Source: an uncultured Eubacteriales bacterium (GTDB taxonomy: Bacteria; Bacillota; Clostridia; Oscillospirales; Oscillospiraceae). Taken from it: a stretch of 31,282 nt of DNA. Where the stretch lies: positions 1 through 31,282 of the forward strand of contig USCO01000011.1 of assembly GCA_900553135.1 (NCBI GenBank), in the 5' to 3' direction. Positions 28,828 to 31,282 of the stretch are shown in pieces. The notes under the pieces were generated by a model, which was given only the letters and a program-made list of their open reading frames with translations, had not been told where the DNA came from and ran no database searches. How positions within the stretch are numbered: the stretch's first letter is position 1; each line of letters opens with the position of its first letter. Position numbers and translations under genes: made by a program.

Positions 28828-30189
28828 TCAATTGCTGTCGGGGATATCACCCAGGCGGTAGATGGACAGGCCGATGGTACCGTACTGGTAATTTCCCCCG
28901 TCGCCCTCCACTTCCAGCTGGGCAGGTGCGGAGGGGACGGCCACCGGCGTACTGAAGGCCAGGGCAGCCGTCTGGGCCGAGGTGTGGAAAATATACTGGG
29001 AGGTGGCCCCCGGCACCACCGTACCGTTCTGGGTCAGAGACACCCCCACGCTCTGTGGGAATGTGGACCCATCGGAGGGGGAGAAACTGCCCTGGAAGGC
29101 CACGGCATACACACCGGGGGTGTTGATGGTAAAGGTGGTGCTCCCCGGAGTGTGGCTGATATCGCTGCCATAGGAAAGGCCGGTTTTGTCAAAAATCAGG
29201 GGGCTCCCATTCGTCCCGTTCTGCACGGGGGTTGAGTAGGCAGACAGCAGAGACACCGGAGGTGCCTGGCCGGTATCGCCCTTGGGAATGGTAAAATCAA
29301 ATACGGCGTTTTGCTCTGTGCCCGAGTTGACCACCTGGGCGTCGGTGCCCGGATTTCCGGTGGTCACGGTGCCCACAGACAGGGTCGCGGGGGTTCCCGC
29401 CGCGCCGGCATCCCCGGAGGGGCCTGTAGGACCGGTGGGTCCAGTAGGCCCAGTGGGACCGGTAGCACCGGTGGGTCCGGTAGGACCAGTCACACCCGTG
29501 GCCCCGGTAGGACCGGTTGGGCCAGTCGCACCCGTAGCGCCGGTAGGACCGGTTGGGCCAGTCGCACCAGCGGCACCCGTGGCGCCGGTAGGGCCGGTGG
29601 AACCCGTGGCACCAGTCGCGCCCGTGGCGCCGGTAGGGCCGGTGGGACCCGTGGCACCAGTCGCGCCCGTGGCGCCGGTAGGGCCGGTGGGACCTGTTGC
29701 GCCAGCAGCGCCCGTGGCGCCGGTAGGGCCAGTGGGACCGGTTGCGCCAGCAGCACCCGTGGCGCCGGTAGGACCAGTGGGACCCGTGGCACCAGTGGCA
29801 CCAGTGGCACCAGCGGCACCCGTTGCCCCGGTAGGGCCGGTGGGACCCGTAGCACCAGTCGCACCCGTAGCGCCGGTAGGACCGGTGGGACCCGTGGTGC
29901 CAGCCGCGCCCGTGGCTCCGGTAGGCCCGGTGGGACCTGTTGTGCCATCAGGACCGGGATAACCCTGAGGTCCGGTGGGCCCGGTCGCCCCATCCGGGCC
30001 CGGGATGCCCTGGGGTCCGGTGGGGCCGGTGGCACCCATGGGCCCCGTGGGACCAGTGGGTCCACAGCAGGGAGGCGGAGGCGGCGGACAAGGTGGCGGG
30101 CAGCACTCCGGCTTGGGACAGCCGGTCAGGTAGGCGACCACCTCTCTGGGCCTCTCACACCCCCAGGGGGTAGAATGATAACGATTCAT
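28828..30189 (-). CDS. BclA-like collagen-repeat protein
   Basis: A 453-residue protein with a short N-terminal segment, a Cys/Pro-rich stretch (about 24-42, CCPPPCPPPPPPCC), about 76 uninterrupted Gly-X-Y triplets mostly GPT and GAT (about 43-270), and a C-terminal globular domain (about 310-450) resembling the C1q/TNF-like trimer head of BclA. There is no signal peptide or membrane anchor, as for spore-surface proteins made in the mother cell. The many threonines in the third position are typical O-glycosylation sites, and the glycosyltransferase follows directly. AGGAGCG precedes the ATG. A phage or other surface origin is possible but less likely. Confidence 0.9.
   Translation of the reverse strand: MNRYHSTPWGCERPREVVAYLTGCPKPECCPPPCPPPPPPCCGPTGPTGPMGATGPTGPQGIPGPDGATGPTGPQGYPGPDGTTGPTGPTGATGAAGTTGPTGPTGATGATGATGPTGPTGATGAAGATGATGATGPTGPTGATGAAGATGPTGPTGATGAAGATGPTGPTGATGATGATGPTGPTGATGATGATGSTGPTGATGAAGATGPTGPTGATGATGPTGPTGATGVTGPTGPTGATGPTGPTGPTGPTGPSGDAGAAGTPATLSVGTVTTGNPGTDAQVVNSGTEQNAVFDFTIPKGDTGQAPPVSLLSAYSTPVQNGTNGSPLIFDKTGLSYGSDISHTPGSTTFTINTPGVYAVAFQGSFSPSDGSTFPQSVGVSLTQNGTVVPGATSQYIFHTSAQTAALAFSTPVAVPSAPAQLEVEGDGGNYQYGTIGLSIYRLGDIPDSN
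29380..30063 (-). repeat. Collagen Gly-X-Thr coding repeat array
   Basis: About 76 nine-base units encode Gly-Pro-Thr, Gly-Ala-Thr and close variants, arranged in higher-order blocks of 18 to 27 bp. The array is prone to length change by slippage or recombination. Confidence 0.93.
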
Positions 30190-30214
30190 GATACGCTCCT
30201 CTTTCCGGATCGAT

Positions 30215-30231
30215 CTGTGGCTATGCCACAG
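30215..30231. promoter_or_regulatory. Perfect dyad, candidate operator
   Basis: CTGTGGC-TAT-GCCACAG is a 7-bp perfect inverted repeat located where the collagen-gene transcript would start, between two divergent genes. It could bind a dimeric regulator or form a hairpin at the 5' end of the mRNA. Confidence 0.4.
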
Positions 30232-30233
30232 TC

Positions 30234-30260
30234 CATTCTATGCCCCTCTGCCCCGCCGGT
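30234..30260 (-). promoter_or_regulatory. Candidate sigma-K-type promoter of the collagen-like gene
   Basis: On the minus strand there is AC (30259-30260), 16 bp, then CATAGAATG (30234-30242), close to the late-sporulation pattern AC-N16-CATANNNTA. No vegetative -35/-10 pair is evident for this gene. The match is short and could be chance. Confidence 0.35.
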
Positions 30261-30268
30261 TCCTCCTC

Positions 30269-30297
30269 TTGCCCCGGGGAGCGGAATATGATACAGT
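30269..30297 (+). promoter_or_regulatory. Promoter of the alcohol dehydrogenase gene
   Basis: There is a -35 TTGCCC (30269-30274), 17-bp spacer and -10 TACAGT (30292-30297) with a TGA extension; AAGGAGG and ATG follow at 30323-30340. Confidence 0.7.
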
Positions 30298-30337
30298 TCT
30301 CTTACGAGACAAGATCCATCTCAAGGAGGTTTTTTGT

Positions 30338-31204
30338 ATGCATTCCTTTGAATTCTCTCTGCCCACCCAGATCCTCTTCGGCCCCGGCACCGAGGCCAAG
30401 GCCGGGGAAAAGGCCAAGGAGCTGGGAGCCAGCCGGGTCATGGTGGTCTACGGCGGACAAAGCGCGGTGAAAAGCGGCCTCATCCAGCGCATTCTGGACA
30501 ATCTGGATGCCTGCGGCCTGGCCCACTGCACCTTCGGGGGCATCCACCCCAACCCCCGCCTCTTCCAGGTGCGGGAGGGCATCGCCCAGGCTCTGAACTT
30601 CGGGGCCGACCTCATTCTGGCCGTGGGCGGCGGCAGCGTCATCGACGCCTCCAAAACCATCGCCCTGGGCGCCGCCGACCCGAACGGAGACGTGTGGGAC
30701 TTCTGGCTGCGCAAGCGGCCGGTGCGGCGTATCCTCCCTGTGGGCGCGGTGCTCACCATCTCCGCCGCGGGCAGCGAGACCAGCGTCTCCGCCGTCCTCA
30801 CCCGGGACGACACCCTGGAGAAGCGGGGCCTGAGCAGCGAGCTGTTCCGCCCCAAATTCGCCATCATGGACCCTGAACTCACCTATACCCTGCCCCCATA
30901 CCAGATCGCCTGCGGCGTGGTGGACATTATGATGCACACCCTGGACCGCTACTTCACCTCCCTCACCGGCAACCTGCTCACCGATGAGATCGCCGAAGGC
31001 CTGCTGCGCACCGTAATCCGCTGCGGCCGTCAGGCCCTGAACAATCCCCAGGATTCCCAGGCCATGAGCGAGCTGATGTGGGCGGGCAGCATCTCCCACA
31101 ACGGTCTCACCGGCCTGGGCGCTCCCATGGACTTTGCCACCCACCAGCTGGGCCACGAGCTCAGCGCCAAATTTGACTGCGCCCACGGAGTTTCACATAG
31201 TTAA
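30338..31204 (+). pseudogene. Iron-containing alcohol dehydrogenase (butanol-dehydrogenase type), 3' truncated
   Basis: The 288-codon remnant of an NAD(P)H-dependent, iron-type alcohol dehydrogenase of the BDH group (normally about 390 residues). The cofactor motif GGGSVIDASK lies near residue 105. Metal-ligand motifs are seen in DIMMHTLDRY (about 204), THQLGHEL (about 267) and DCAHG (about 280). After the conserved AHG the reading frame leaves the family and reaches TAA within six codons, so the C-terminal hundred or so residues are lost. AAGGAGG precedes ATG 30338. The break at about 31188 is where foreign DNA begins, so the gene is interrupted and probably inactive. Confidence 0.85.
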
Positions 31205-31282
31205 AGATACCACATCAATCCCACGCTGACTTTTGCTCAACCGATACAGCCGGAGGGCTGGATAACAAGAAAAGGCGGTATG
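31189..31282. mobile_element. Left end of an unidentified insertion in the alcohol dehydrogenase gene
   Basis: From about 31189 the sequence becomes more A/T-rich and no longer encodes the dehydrogenase. It holds a 5-bp hairpin CAGCC-GGAG-GGCTG (31247-31260). It ends in AAAAGGCGGT then ATG at 31280, possibly the start of the element's first gene. The ends do not match an insertion sequence or intron boundary I know, and the window stops too early to identify it. Confidence 0.55.

Noticed and set aside
29282..29962. A 226-codon plus-strand frame rich in GPV and APV triplets opposite the collagen gene
   Set aside because: It is the complement of the Gly-X-Thr repeats; the minus-strand product has the Gly in every third position and an intact C-terminal head domain.
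29380..30063. A CRISPR-like array of short direct repeats
   Set aside because: The repeats are contiguous nine-base codon units without unique spacers and encode collagen triplets.
31189..31282. A group II intron start in the alcohol dehydrogenase gene
   Set aside because: The junction lacks the GUGYG 5' boundary typical of group II introns, and too little sequence remains to see intron domains.

Overview
The window looks like chromosome from a GC-rich, spore-forming member of the Clostridia. An Oscillospiraceae relative of Flavonifractor or Pseudoflavonifractor is my guess, from the strongly GC-ending codons, Firmicutes-type promoters and ribosome-binding sites, the clostridial order of the rimP to ribF cluster, a Gram-positive cell-wall-sorted adhesin, and a BclA-like collagen protein. 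The species cannot be fixed from sequence reading alone.

Layout. Bases 1-39 are the 5' end of a 16S rRNA gene on the minus strand, followed upstream by its leader and three tandem promoters (227-495). A self-contained tRNA-Leu(CAG) unit lies at 832-1014, also minus strand. A yybP-ykoY (Mn2+) riboswitch with terminator controls a P-type cation ATPase (1397-4009). A fumarase operon follows (4128-6351): alpha subunit, an unannotated-looking 47-residue membrane protein, beta subunit, and a cysteine-rich DUF1847 protein. Next come a Crp/Fnr-type regulator with a three-gene ABC importer (6475-9570), and an AGCS sodium:amino acid symporter (9778-11157).

On the minus strand, 17390-11259 encodes a small protein with two similar halves and then a giant VWA/CnaB surface adhesin. 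A c-di-GMP-I riboswitch lies between them, so adhesin production is probably tied to cyclic di-GMP. From 17.6 kb the plus strand carries the conserved translation cluster rimP-nusA-rnpM-ylxQ-infB-rbfA-nrnA-truB-ribF and a DUF1576 membrane protein. Between infB and rbfA, a hairpin-rich 179-bp segment is bracketed by two copies of the last 46 bp of infB that differ only at synonymous positions. This looks like the scar of an insertion that supplied a replacement gene end.

The right end holds a minus-strand pair, a collagen-like BclA-type protein and a TPR glycosyltransferase, resembling the exosporium glycoprotein loci of other Clostridia. It is followed by an iron-type alcohol dehydrogenase gene cut off at codon 284 by foreign-looking DNA that runs to the window edge.

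The strongest leads are the infB 3'-end duplication, the c-di-GMP-controlled adhesin with its companion protein, the small membrane protein inside the fumarase operon, and the collagen/glycosyltransferase pair. Nothing here demonstrates a wholly new system; these are testable local oddities.
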